Shown one piece after another: positions 1-8,295 of a stretch of 64,000 bases of DNA. Location: positions 98,317-162,316 of the forward strand of contig NZ_NNBL01000019.1 in the NCBI RefSeq assembly GCF_002803065.1, given 5' to 3'. The notes under the pieces are model-generated. The model was given only the letters and a program-made list of their open reading frames with translations. It ran no database searches and was not told the origin of the DNA. The stretch is from Streptomyces sp. CB01635. GTDB lineage: Bacteria > Actinomycetota > Actinomycetes > Streptomycetales > Streptomycetaceae. The translations under genes were made by a program, and so were the position numbers. Numbering within the stretch: position 1 is the first letter of the stretch; each line of letters opens with the position of its first letter.

Positions 1-297
1 CGACTACTCCTCGGGCAGGCGCTGTGACACGCGCCTGGAAACGGCGGCTGGTTTCCGGTCCCCCCGAAATACGGATGCGCCCCTTCTGGCACTCACCCGC
101 AATGCACCGGGGACAACGACGCCCACAGGCGTCACTTGGTTCCCGGCGGTCTGCATGGCGGACAGACTACGCACCGTCAAAACCCACCTAGGGCCGAAGT
201 TCACCCCAAATCAGGCAACTCGCTTGGTATGAATCGGTGATGTGACGCCGTTCACCGTGATCCCTCTTGTCCCATCCGTGGGGTCGTTCTATCGTCG
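1..297. other. Left-edge intergenic DNA
   Basis: No convincing gene is seen here. A 66-codon minus-strand reading frame (204 to 4) has no recognisable domain or ribosome-binding site and is not called. The stretch probably lies between a gene beyond the left edge and the PadR gene. The right part should hold the promoter of the padR gene, next to the operator-like dyad. Confidence 0.5.
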
Positions 298-320
298 TGA
301 TGTATCGAGTCGATACATCA
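298..320. promoter_or_regulatory. Perfect dyad, probable PadR operator
   Basis: A perfect 23-nt dyad has two 11-bp arms around a central G at 309, with core TGTATCGA-G-TCGATACA. It lies 61 nt upstream of the padR start. PadR-family regulators commonly bind ATGT…ACAT-type palindromes in their own promoter, so autoregulation is the natural reading. The symmetry is seen directly; binding by this PadR is inferred. Confidence 0.7.
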
Positions 321-381
321 GCTCGGCATAAAGAGTCCGTAAGAGGTCGTGACAACGATCGCGGCAGAGGAGGAGGCGACG

Positions 382-1062
382 ATGAGCCGACGTTCCGGCA
401 TCCTCGAGTTCGCCGTCCTCGGGCTGCTCCGCGAGTCCCCGATGCACGGCTACGAGCTGCGGAAACGACTCAACACATCGCTGGGGGTCTTCCGCGCCTT
501 CAGCTACGGGTCCCTCTACCCCTGTCTCAAGACGCTGGTCGCAAGCGGCTGGTTGATCGAGGAACCGGGTAGCACACCCGAGGACGCCCTCGCCGCACCA
601 CTCGCAGGGCGTCGCGCCAAGATCGTCTACCGGTTGACGGCGGAAGGTAAGGAGCACTTCGAGGACCTGCTCTCGCAGACCGGTCCCGACGCCTACGAGG
701 ACGAGCACTTCGCCGCCCGGTTCGCCTTCTTCGGGCAGACCTCGCGTGACGTACGCATGCGCGTGCTCGAAGGCCGTCGCAGCCGTCTCGAGGAGCGCCT
801 CGAAAAGATGCGCATCTCCTTCGCCCGCACCCGGGAACGCCTTGACGACTACACCCTTGAGCTCCAGCGGCACGGAATGGAATCCGTGGAGCGCGAAGTG
901 CGCTGGCTGAACGAGCTCATCGAGAGCGAGCGGGCGGGGCGGGATCAGCGGCGATCCGACCCCTCCGACGCAGCTCAGCAGGACACATCTGGAGAGACGG
1001 GCGGCCTGCCCCGGCACCGGGACAGCACCCGGCCGGATCCGTCCGACGACACCGCCACGTGA
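382..1062 (+). CDS. PadR-family transcriptional regulator
   Basis: This 226-residue DNA-binding regulator has an N-terminal winged helix-turn-helix (about residues 8–100, including SPMHGYELRKRL and YGSLYPCLKTL, both typical of PadR) and a C-terminal helical dimerisation region (PadR C-terminal type, about 110–190) with many Arg/Glu residues. The ATG at 382 is chosen because a strong AGGAGG-type ribosome-binding site lies just before it; an in-frame GTG at 349 lacks one. The tail beyond about residue 190 is polar and probably disordered. It is followed at 43 nt by inositol-phosphate synthase on the same strand, the same pairing as SCO3900/SCO3899 in S. coelicolor (from memory). It probably represses itself, and perhaps the ino gene, through the dyad at 298–320. 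Confidence 0.88.
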   Translation: MSRRSGILEFAVLGLLRESPMHGYELRKRLNTSLGVFRAFSYGSLYPCLKTLVASGWLIEEPGSTPEDALAAPLAGRRAKIVYRLTAEGKEHFEDLLSQTGPDAYEDEHFAARFAFFGQTSRDVRMRVLEGRRSRLEERLEKMRISFARTRERLDDYTLELQRHGMESVEREVRWLNELIESERAGRDQRRSDPSDAAQQDTSGETGGLPRHRDSTRPDPSDDTAT

Positions 1063-1105
1063 GGCCCATTCGGGGTTTCACCGATACACACAGGGAGCAA
1101 CCGGA

Positions 1106-2188
1106 ATGGGTTCGGTTCGCGTAGCCATCGTCGGCGTGGGCAACTGCGCCGCCTCGCTGGTCCAGGGCGTCGAGTACTACAAGGACGCTGACCCGGACGC
1201 CAAGGTCCCGGGCCTGATGCACGTCCAGTTCGGCGACTACCACGTCCGCGACATCGAGTTCGTCGCCGCCTTCGACGTCGACGCGAAGAAGGTCGGCCTC
1301 GACCTCTCCGACGCCATCGGTGCCAGCGAGAACAACACCATCAAGATCTGCGACGTGCCGAACACGGGTGTGACCGTCCAGCGCGGCCACACCCACGACG
1401 GCCTGGGCAAGTACTACCGCCAGACCATCGAGGAGTCCGCCGAGGCCCCGGTCGACATCGTCCAGGTCCTCAAGGACAAGCAGGTCGACGTTCTGATCTG
1501 CTACCTGCCCGTCGGTTCCGAGGACGCCGCGAAGTTCTACGCGCAGTGCGCCATCGACGCCAAGGTCGCCTTCGTCAACGCCCTTCCGGTCTTCATCGCC
1601 GGCACCAAGGAGTGGGCGGACAAGTTCACCGAGGCGGGCGTGCCGATCGTCGGTGACGACATCAAGTCCCAGGTCGGCGCCACCATCACGCACCGCGTCA
1701 TGGCGAAGCTGTTCGAGGACCGCGGTGTCCGTCTCGAGCGCACCATGCAGCTGAACGTCGGCGGCAACATGGACTTCAAGAACATGCTCGAGCGCGAGCG
1801 CCTGGAGTCCAAGAAGATCTCGAAGACGCAGGCCGTCACCTCGCAGATCCCCGACCGCGAACTGGGCGAGAAGAACGTCCACATCGGCCCGTCGGACTAC
1901 GTCCAGTGGCTCGACGACCGCAAGTGGGCCTACGTCCGTCTCGAGGGCCGCGCCTTCGGTGACGTTCCGCTGAACCTGGAGTACAAGCTCGAGGTCTGGG
2001 ACTCCCCGAACTCCGCGGGTGTCATCATCGACGCCCTGCGCGCTGCGAAGATCGCCAAGGACCGCGGCATCGGTGGCCCGATCCTCTCCGCGTCGTCGTA
2101 CTTCATGAAGTCCCCGCCGGTTCAGTACTTCGACGACGAGGCCTACGCGAACGTCGAGAAGTTCATCAAGGGCGAGGTCGAGCGCTAA
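1106..2188 (+). CDS. ino1: Inositol-3-phosphate synthase
   Basis: The enzyme converts glucose 6-phosphate to 1D-myo-inositol 3-phosphate with an internal NAD+ redox cycle. This is the first step towards phosphatidylinositol and mycothiol in actinobacteria. The 360-residue length fits the short actinobacterial form. The N-terminus has a Rossmann nucleotide-binding motif (GVGNCAASLVQG, residues 10–21), and the central KSQVGATITHR and LNVGGNMDF segments are family hallmarks of the catalytic domain. The ATG at 1106 follows a GGGAG ribosome-binding site. It is probably co-transcribed with the PadR gene 43 nt upstream and ends before the hairpin at 2244–2280. Confidence 0.95.
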   Translation: MGSVRVAIVGVGNCAASLVQGVEYYKDADPDAKVPGLMHVQFGDYHVRDIEFVAAFDVDAKKVGLDLSDAIGASENNTIKICDVPNTGVTVQRGHTHDGLGKYYRQTIEESAEAPVDIVQVLKDKQVDVLICYLPVGSEDAAKFYAQCAIDAKVAFVNALPVFIAGTKEWADKFTEAGVPIVGDDIKSQVGATITHRVMAKLFEDRGVRLERTMQLNVGGNMDFKNMLERERLESKKISKTQAVTSQIPDRELGEKNVHIGPSDYVQWLDDRKWAYVRLEGRAFGDVPLNLEYKLEVWDSPNSAGVIIDALRAAKIAKDRGIGGPILSASSYFMKSPPVQYFDDEAYANVEKFIKGEVER

Positions 2189-2243
2189 CCACACACAGTG
2201 CGGCGCGCACCAGTGGTAACGCGCCTCTCCTTGTGGGCTGTTG

Positions 2244-2280
2244 AGGTCCCCGGATGCACCTGCCGTGCACCCGGGGACCT
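2244..2280 (+). terminator. Hairpin terminator after ino1
   Basis: A 10-bp stem (AGGTCCCCGG / CCGGGGACCT) encloses a smaller TGCAC/GTGCA stem and is followed by a short TTT. It lies 55 nt after the ino1 stop and just before the MFS gene. The weak T-run is usual for Streptomyces terminators. Confidence 0.6.
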
Positions 2281-2304
2281 TTCCCGTGTGTGAGGCTGTG
2301 CCCC

Positions 2305-3561
2305 ATGGCTGTCGTCCGTGACCTGCGGGTACTCCTGCGCTTGAGGGACTTCCGGCGCCTGTTGGCGCTGCGGCTGCTCTCGCAGGGCGCGGACGGCGTC
2401 TACCAGGTCGCACTGGCCACCTATGTGGTGTTCTCGCCGGAGAAACAGACCTCGGCCGGCGCCATCGCCTCGGCCATGGCCGTGCTGCTTCTCCCGTACT
2501 CGGTCGTCGGCCCGTTCGCGGGCGTCCTCCTAGACCGCTGGCGCCGCCGCCAGGTCTTCCTCTACGGCAACCTCCTGCGGACCGTCCTGGCGTCCGTGAC
2601 GGCCGTCCTGATGCTCATCGATGCGCCGGACTGGCTGTTCTACGCCTCCGCCCTGTGCGTCACCGCCGTCAACCGGTTCATCCTCTCCGGGCTCTCCGCC
2701 GCCATGCCTCGCCTGGTCGACGCCGAGCGCCTGGTGCTGGCGAACTCCGTCTCGCCGACCGCGGGCACCCTCGCCGCAACGCTGGGCGGCGGACTCGCGT
2801 TCGCCGTACGGCTGCTCATCTCGGACTCCGACGCTCTCGTGGTGCTCGTCGGGGCGGCCCTCTACCTGTGCGCGGCGCTCGCCTCCCTGCCCATGTCCGC
2901 GGAACTGCTCGGTCCGGACCCGGAGTTGGTGCGGCCAGGCTTGCGGACAGCGCTCAGCGGTACGACGCAAGGGCTGGTCTCGGGCGTGCGCCATCTGACC
3001 GCCCGCCCCCCGGCCGCCCGCGCCCTGGCCGCCATAACGCTGATGCGGTTCTGCTACGGGGCGCTGACGGTCATGGTCCTCATGCTCTGCCGCTACTCCT
3101 GGTCGTCCACGGAGTCCGACGGACTGGCCCTGCTGGGTGTCGCCGTGGCGATCTCGGGGGCGGGATTCTTCGCCGCCGCCGTGGTCACACCCTGGGCCGC
3201 GGGGCGGCTGGGCCCCGCCGGGTGGATCATCGTCTGCGCGGGGGCGGCAGCCGTCCTCGAACCCGCCCTCGGGCTCCCGTTCGCGCCGGCCCCCATGATG
3301 GCCGCCGCCTTCGTCCTGGGCCTGACGACCCAGGGCTCGAAGATCGCCACCGACACGGTCGTGCAGTCCTCGGTGAACGACGGCTTCCGTGGCCGGATCT
3401 TCTCCGTTTACGACGTGCTGTTCAACGTCGCGTTCGTCGGCGCGGCCGCAGTGGCCGCGCTGATGCTGCCTCCTGACGGACAGTCGGTCCCGCTGGTGCT
3501 CACCGTGGCCCTGATCTACGCGGCGATTGCTGGCGCTATAGCCCGATTCGACACCCAGTAA
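2305..3561 (+). CDS. MFS transporter
   Basis: This 418-residue polytopic membrane protein of the major facilitator superfamily has about 10–12 hydrophobic helices spread over its length. The MFS loop motif between helices 2 and 3 is visible as GVLLDRWRRRQVFLYGN (about residue 70). The ATG at 2305 is chosen because GAGG lies 9 nt upstream; an in-frame extension to 2254 would run into the terminator hairpin and adds a Cys/Pro-rich stretch unlike an MFS N-terminus. The substrate cannot be told from sequence. It stands alone between a terminator and the next promoter region, and is probably the SCO3898 orthologue by position. Confidence 0.85.
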   Translation: MAVVRDLRVLLRLRDFRRLLALRLLSQGADGVYQVALATYVVFSPEKQTSAGAIASAMAVLLLPYSVVGPFAGVLLDRWRRRQVFLYGNLLRTVLASVTAVLMLIDAPDWLFYASALCVTAVNRFILSGLSAAMPRLVDAERLVLANSVSPTAGTLAATLGGGLAFAVRLLISDSDALVVLVGAALYLCAALASLPMSAELLGPDPELVRPGLRTALSGTTQGLVSGVRHLTARPPAARALAAITLMRFCYGALTVMVLMLCRYSWSSTESDGLALLGVAVAISGAGFFAAAVVTPWAAGRLGPAGWIIVCAGAAAVLEPALGLPFAPAPMMAAAFVLGLTTQGSKIATDTVVQSSVNDGFRGRIFSVYDVLFNVAFVGAAAVAALMLPPDGQSVPLVLTVALIYAAIAGAIARFDTQ

Positions 3562-3675
3562 GTGTCACATCAAAGACACAGAGCCCCTCCCGACTTCAGA
3601 GTTGTCAGTCGGTACGGATAACTTACGGGCGTCTTATCCGCGCCATCGCGCCTAAGTTCGAGGGGGACCCCCAAA

Positions 3676-4164
3676 GTGACCACTCCGCCGCCGCAGGGCC
3701 AGAATCCGTTCGCCCAGGGCCAGCAGCCCTCTGGCCCGCCGCAGGGCGGTCCGTACGCTCCGGTCGCCGGCCAGCCCGGGGTTCCTCAGCAGCCGTACCC
3801 GCCGCACGCCCCGGGCACGCCCATCCCGCCCGGCCGGCCGGCTGGTGGCGGCAAGAAGAAGGCCCTGCGCATCGTCGCGCTGATCGTGGTTGCCATCGCG
3901 CTCTACGGCGTGAAGTGGTACCTCGGCCAGAGCGACGCCGAAACGACCGCGGTCGGCAGCTGCCTGCACAACAACGGCACGACGTCCGCTCCGGACCTGA
4001 AGGACGTCGACTGCTCCTCGAGCGACTCCGAGTACAAGGTCATCGAGAAGTTCGACGGCACGAGCGACGTCGACAAGTGCAACTCGGTCCAGGGCACCGA
4101 GGTCTCCTACTACCAGAGCGGTGGCAGCCACGACGTGGTGCTCTGCCTGAAGGAAACCAAGTAA
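3676..4164 (+). CDS. LppU/SCO3897-family membrane protein
   Basis: This 162-residue protein has three parts. Residues 1–50 are Pro/Gln/Gly-rich and cytoplasmic; a Lys-rich stop precedes one transmembrane helix (about 54–76, ALRIVALIVVAIALYGVKWYL); and an exported C-terminal domain of about 80 residues contains four cysteines (GSC, VDC, DKC and VLC), probably two disulphides. The GTG at 3676 follows a GAGGGGG ribosome-binding site. The arrangement matches the LppU/SCO3897 family, whose function is unknown. It is transcribed towards the converging cca gene, and the palindrome at 4178–4223 probably ends both transcripts. Confidence 0.75.
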   Translation: MTTPPPQGQNPFAQGQQPSGPPQGGPYAPVAGQPGVPQQPYPPHAPGTPIPPGRPAGGGKKKALRIVALIVVAIALYGVKWYLGQSDAETTAVGSCLHNNGTTSAPDLKDVDCSSSDSEYKVIEKFDGTSDVDKCNSVQGTEVSYYQSGGSHDVVLCLKETK

Positions 4165-4177
4165 GACCTCGCATCAC

Positions 4178-4223
4178 CATGCCGTAGGGCGCTGTTTCAC
4201 GTGAAACAGCGCCCTACGGCATG
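4178..4223. promoter_or_regulatory. parS: parS site within a 46-bp perfect palindrome
   Basis: The ParB-binding 14-mer with core TTTCACGTGAAA occupies 4194–4207. It lies at the exact centre of a perfect 46-bp palindrome (4178–4223) whose arms carry CCGTAGGGCGC. The outer arms can form a GC-rich hairpin between two convergent genes. The site therefore probably serves both as ParB nucleation site and as a bidirectional terminator. Confidence 0.9.
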
Positions 4224-4232
4224 TCCGTCCCG

Positions 4233-4260
4233 GGTCCATGTTTCACGTGAAACATGGACC
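4233..4260. promoter_or_regulatory. parS: Second parS site, 28-bp palindrome
   Basis: Another exact parS 14-mer (4240–4253) is centred in a perfect 28-bp palindrome with GGTCCAT arms. Its centre is 46 bp from the centre of the first site. It ends nine bases before the cca stop codon. Confidence 0.9.
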
Positions 4261-4268
4261 TGGTTCAC

Positions 4269-5720
4269 TCACTCGGCGTTCTGCTGTGCCGCCCACCACT
4301 CCTTGAGCGCCGCCACAGCCGCGTCATGCTCCATCGGCCCGTTCTCGAGCCGCAGCTCCAGCAGGAACTTGTACGCCTGTCCGATCGCCGGCCCCGGCTT
4401 GATGCCCAGGATCTCCTGGATCTGATTGCCGTCGAGGTCGGGACGGATCGAGTCCAGCTCCTCCTGCTCCTTGAGCCGCACGATGCGCTCTTCCAGGCCG
4501 TCGTACGCACGCTCCAGCGCATTGGCCTTCCGCTTGTTGCGCGTCGTGCAGTCGGAGCGGGTCAGCTTGTGCAGGCGGTCCAGCAGCGGACCCGCGTCAC
4601 GGACGTAGCGGCGGACCGCGGAATCGGTCCACTCGCCGGTGCCGTATCCGTGGAAGCGCAGGTGCAGCTCGACCAGTCGCGAGACGTCCTTCACGAGCTC
4701 GTTGGAGTACTTCAGCGCCGTCATGCGCTTCTTCGTCATCTTGGCGCCCACCACCTCGTGGTGATGGAAGGAGACCCGGCCGTCGCCCTCGAAGCGCCGC
4801 GTCTTCGGCTTGCCGATGTCGTGCAGCAGCGCCGCGAGACGGAGCACGAGATCCGGGCCGTCCGACTCCAGCGCCATCGCCTGCTCGAGGACGATCAGCG
4901 TGTGGTCGTAGACGTCCTTGTGCCGGTGGTGCTCGTCCCGCTCAAGGCGCAGCTCGGGCAGCTCCGGCAGGACATGGGCGGCGAGGCCCGTGTCCACGAG
5001 GAGGGTGAGGCCCTCGCGCGGGTGTGCGGAGAGGATCAGCTTGTTCAGCTCGTCCCGCACCCGCTCCGCGGAGACGATCTCGATGCGGTCGGCCATGTCC
5101 TTCATCGCCTTGACGACCTCGGGGGCCACCTCGAAGTCCAGCTGCGCGGCGAACCGCGCGGCCCGCATCATCCGCAGCGGGTCGTCGGAGAAGGACTCCT
5201 CGGGGGTTCCGGGCGTACGCAGCACGCGCTCGGCAAGGTCGTCGAGCCCGCCGTGCGGGTCGATGAACTCCTTCTCCGGCAGGGCCACGGCCATCGCGTT
5301 CACGGTGAAGTCGCGACGCACGAGGTCTTCCTCGATGGAGTCGCCGTACGAAACCTCGGGCTTGCGGGAGGTCCGGTCGTACGCCTCGGAGCGGTACGTG
5401 GTGACCTCGACCAGGTAGCCGTCCTTCTGGCAGCCGACCGTCCCGAAGGCGATCCCGACCTCCCACACGGCATCCGCCCAAGGCCTGACGATCTTGAGCA
5501 CATCTTCGGGACGCGCGTCCGTGGTGAAGTCCAGATCGTTGCCGAGCCTGCCGAGGAGCGCATCCCTGACCGAGCCGCCGACCAGGGCGAGGGAGAACCC
5601 CGCCTCCCGGAATCGACGGGCGAGGTCGTCGGCGACAGGGGCCACCCGCAGCAGCTCGCTCACCGCGCGGCGCTGCACCTGGCTCAGGGCACTGGGATTG
5701 TCTTCATTGGCGTTCGGCAC
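4269..5720 (-). CDS. cca: CCA tRNA nucleotidyltransferase
   Basis: This enzyme adds or repairs the 3'-CCA of tRNAs using CTP and ATP. That matters here because the three tRNA genes in this window do not encode CCA. The 483-residue protein has the class II nucleotidyltransferase head (GGSVRD, residues 48–53, then metal-binding DLD at 62–64), an RRDFTVNAMA motif, the RNA-binding middle (DDPLRMMRAARFAAQL) and an HD domain (ALLHDIGKP). The start is taken as GTG at 5720 (V-P-N-A-N-E-D…), matching my recollection of SCO3896; no strong ribosome-binding site is visible, so this is the weak point. It converges on the LppU-like gene, and both parS sites lie just past its stop. Confidence 0.93.
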   Translation of the reverse strand: MPNANEDNPSALSQVQRRAVSELLRVAPVADDLARRFREAGFSLALVGGSVRDALLGRLGNDLDFTTDARPEDVLKIVRPWADAVWEVGIAFGTVGCQKDGYLVEVTTYRSEAYDRTSRKPEVSYGDSIEEDLVRRDFTVNAMAVALPEKEFIDPHGGLDDLAERVLRTPGTPEESFSDDPLRMMRAARFAAQLDFEVAPEVVKAMKDMADRIEIVSAERVRDELNKLILSAHPREGLTLLVDTGLAAHVLPELPELRLERDEHHRHKDVYDHTLIVLEQAMALESDGPDLVLRLAALLHDIGKPKTRRFEGDGRVSFHHHEVVGAKMTKKRMTALKYSNELVKDVSRLVELHLRFHGYGTGEWTDSAVRRYVRDAGPLLDRLHKLTRSDCTTRNKRKANALERAYDGLEERIVRLKEQEELDSIRPDLDGNQIQEILGIKPGPAIGQAYKFLLELRLENGPMEHDAAVAALKEWWAAQQNAE

Positions 5721-5913
5721 AACAGAAAAGGGTACGTGGCTCGAGCCCAGGGTTCCGCCCCGTTTTTCCTGGGTGTGCGCGAGCCGTGCCGGATGCCCCC
5801 TACCCTGTCTTCCGATCATGTGGAGCAGTCCGCGGCACTTCGCCACAGCGCACCTCGTTACCATGCGTGGACTATCCGACGACCACTGACGACGACGAGG
5901 GACGGGCGAGCGC

Positions 5914-8250
5914 GTGGCCGAGGCGGCAGACTTCCAAGGGATGACTCCCTCACCTGCCCGTCGAAGGTGGCGGCGCACGGGGGCGTTGCTCGCCGGAGCG
6001 CCTCTGCTGGCCGCCCTGACCCTGTTCGGCGGCTCCCCCGGATATGCCTCCCCGCAGGCGCCTGCGGCCGACGCGATCGGCACGCGCACCGTCGATGTCG
6101 CCGTGAACTCGCTCACTCCGAGCGCACCGGTGGACGGCGACACGGTCACCGTCACCGGCACGCTCACGAACGACGGCAAGCAGACCGTCTCGAACGCCCA
6201 CGTGGCGCTCCGCCTCGGTTCCGCGCTCGGCGGGCGGGCCTCGATCGACAACGCCTCCCGGCACGCGGCAGGAGGAGTGCCGGACGGCACGGAGATCGGC
6301 GGCAAGTACGCCAAGAAGATCTCCAAGCTGGCCCCTGGCGTGACGCAGGGCTTCAGCCTCTCCGTCCCCGTCAAGGAGATGGATCTCGGCGCCGACGGCG
6401 TCTACCAGCTCGGTGTCGCGCTGACCGGCCAGACGGCGACGCAGCCGTACCAGCAGACACTGGGCATCCAGCGGACCTTCCTCCCCTGGCAGCCCGAGGC
6501 CGCGGACACGAAGACGAAGACGACGTTCCTGTGGCCGCTCATCTCCCAGACCCACCTCACGGCGGAGACGGGATCCGACGAGCAGCAGACGCGCATCTTC
6601 CATGACGACAGCCTCGCCAAGGAGATTGCTCCGGGCGGCCGTCTCCAGCAGATGCTGTCCCTCGGCACCGCCCTCGACGTGACCTGGGTGGTCGACCCCG
6701 ACCTCCTCGCTTCCGTCGACGCCATGACGAGGCCGTACAAGATCAAGAAGCCGGACGGCACCGAGATCAACGGCAAGGATCAGACGGTCGCCAAGCAGTG
6801 GCTGAACGACCTGAAGAACGCCGTCGCCGACCAGAAGGTCGTCGCCCTCCCCTTCGCCGACCCGGATCTCGCGTCGCTGGCCCACAACGGCACGAAGGTG
6901 GCCGGTTCCCTCGGACACCTCAAGGACGCCACCGATGCGGCCTCCACGACCGTGGAGACGGTCCTGCACGTCAAGCCGGACACGAGCTACGCCTGGCCCG
7001 CCGACGGCGCGATCGACCCGAGCATCGTCAGTGTCGCGACATCCGCCGGCGCCGACACGGTGATCGCCCGCAGCGACAGCCTCCAGGAGCGGAACAACCT
7101 GCCGTACACGCCGTCGGCGGCCCGCCCCATCGGCAGCGGCACGACGGCCGTGGTGACCGACGCACGGCTGTCAGAGGCCTTCCAGGGCGATATGACGAAG
7201 GCCGAGAACTCGACGCTCGCCGTGCAGCAGTTCCTCGCGCAGAGTCTGACGATCAACCTTCAGGAGCCGGACAACGAGCGCAACATCGTGGTCGCGCCGC
7301 AGCGCATGCCGTCCGCCAGCCAGGCGCAGTCCATGGCGCAGGCGATCAAGGCCGAGCAGGGCAGCAGCTGGTCGGAGTCCGAGGACCTGGCCGCCGCCAC
7401 GAAGGCGAAGCCCGATCCCGATGCGACGACCCGGGTCCCCTCCTCCCGGTCCTACCCCTCGTACCTGCGCAAGCAGGAACTGCCCCAGTCGGCCTTCCAG
7501 GCGATCCAGGACACCCAGACCAAGCTCACCAATTTCCAGGTGATCCTCTCCGACCCGTCGCGCGTGGTGACGCCGTTCGGACGGGCCATGGACCGCCAGA
7601 TGTCCACGTCCTGGCGGGGCCGCCCCGCCGAGGCGCAGGCGTACCGTGACGGCGTCGCCGATTACCTCTCGGCGCTCACCAAGCAGGTCAGGCTCATCGA
7701 CAAGTCCGAGGCGAAGCTCTCCGGGCGCAGCGCGACGATCCCGGTGACGGTCCAGAACAATCTGGTGCAGGGCGTCGAGCACCTCGTCCTGCGCCTCACG
7801 TCGACGAACGGCACCCGCCTCAAGATCGGCGACGGACCGTACGACGAGCAGCAGGTGAAGGTCGCCGGCGGGCACAGCCAGTCGGTGAAGTTCACGACCA
7901 CCTCCAACGCCAACGGCAGGGTCCCGGTCTTCGCCCAGCTGTACACGGAGGACGGCCAGCCCTACGGCCCCGAGGTCCGGTTCGACGTGAACGTCACCGA
8001 GATCACGCCTACCGTGATGCTCGTCATGGCCGGCGGCGTCCTGCTCCTCGTCCTCGCCGGGTTCCGCATGTACACACAGCGCAAGCGCGCCGCCGCGCAA
8101 CGCGCCGAGGAAGGGCCTGACGACGGTGCGAACGGGGAGTCGGGCTCCGACCCCGGGGAAGGCGACCCCGAGCAGCCGAGTGACCCGACACCGGACACCG
8201 CTCCGGAAAGCACGGACCCGTCCGGCACGGGTGAGAGAGTGGACCGTTGA
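5914..8250 (+). CDS. DUF6049-family secreted membrane protein
   Basis: This 778-residue protein has an Arg-rich N-terminus followed by a signal sequence (TGALLAGAPLLAALTLFGG, about residues 22–40). A long exported region follows, then one C-terminal transmembrane helix (about 700–718) with a basic stop (QRKRAAAQR) and an acidic, Pro/Asp-rich cytoplasmic tail. The membrane anchor and adjacency to murJ match the DUF6049 proteins conserved beside murJ in actinomycetes (SCO3895 by position). The function is unknown; a role in cell-wall assembly is inferred from context only. GTG 5914 follows GAGGGACGG; ATG 5941 is an alternative start that keeps the signal peptide. It lies 45 nt upstream of murJ and is probably in the same operon. 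Confidence 0.78.
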   Translation: MAEAADFQGMTPSPARRRWRRTGALLAGAPLLAALTLFGGSPGYASPQAPAADAIGTRTVDVAVNSLTPSAPVDGDTVTVTGTLTNDGKQTVSNAHVALRLGSALGGRASIDNASRHAAGGVPDGTEIGGKYAKKISKLAPGVTQGFSLSVPVKEMDLGADGVYQLGVALTGQTATQPYQQTLGIQRTFLPWQPEAADTKTKTTFLWPLISQTHLTAETGSDEQQTRIFHDDSLAKEIAPGGRLQQMLSLGTALDVTWVVDPDLLASVDAMTRPYKIKKPDGTEINGKDQTVAKQWLNDLKNAVADQKVVALPFADPDLASLAHNGTKVAGSLGHLKDATDAASTTVETVLHVKPDTSYAWPADGAIDPSIVSVATSAGADTVIARSDSLQERNNLPYTPSAARPIGSGTTAVVTDARLSEAFQGDMTKAENSTLAVQQFLAQSLTINLQEPDNERNIVVAPQRMPSASQAQSMAQAIKAEQGSSWSESEDLAAATKAKPDPDATTRVPSSRSYPSYLRKQELPQSAFQAIQDTQTKLTNFQVILSDPSRVVTPFGRAMDRQMSTSWRGRPAEAQAYRDGVADYLSALTKQVRLIDKSEAKLSGRSATIPVTVQNNLVQGVEHLVLRLTSTNGTRLKIGDGPYDEQQVKVAGGHSQSVKFTTTSNANGRVPVFAQLYTEDGQPYGPEVRFDVNVTEITPTVMLVMAGGVLLLVLAGFRMYTQRKRAAAQRAEEGPDDGANGESGSDPGEGDPEQPSDPTPDTAPESTDPSGTGERVDR

Positions 8251-8295
8251 GCGATGTCGTGGCCGTGGGCCCGGGGACTATGAGGTGGGGTAACC

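Noticed and set aside
4..204. 66-codon minus-strand frame at the left edge
   Set aside because: No ribosome-binding site, domain or sensible composition.
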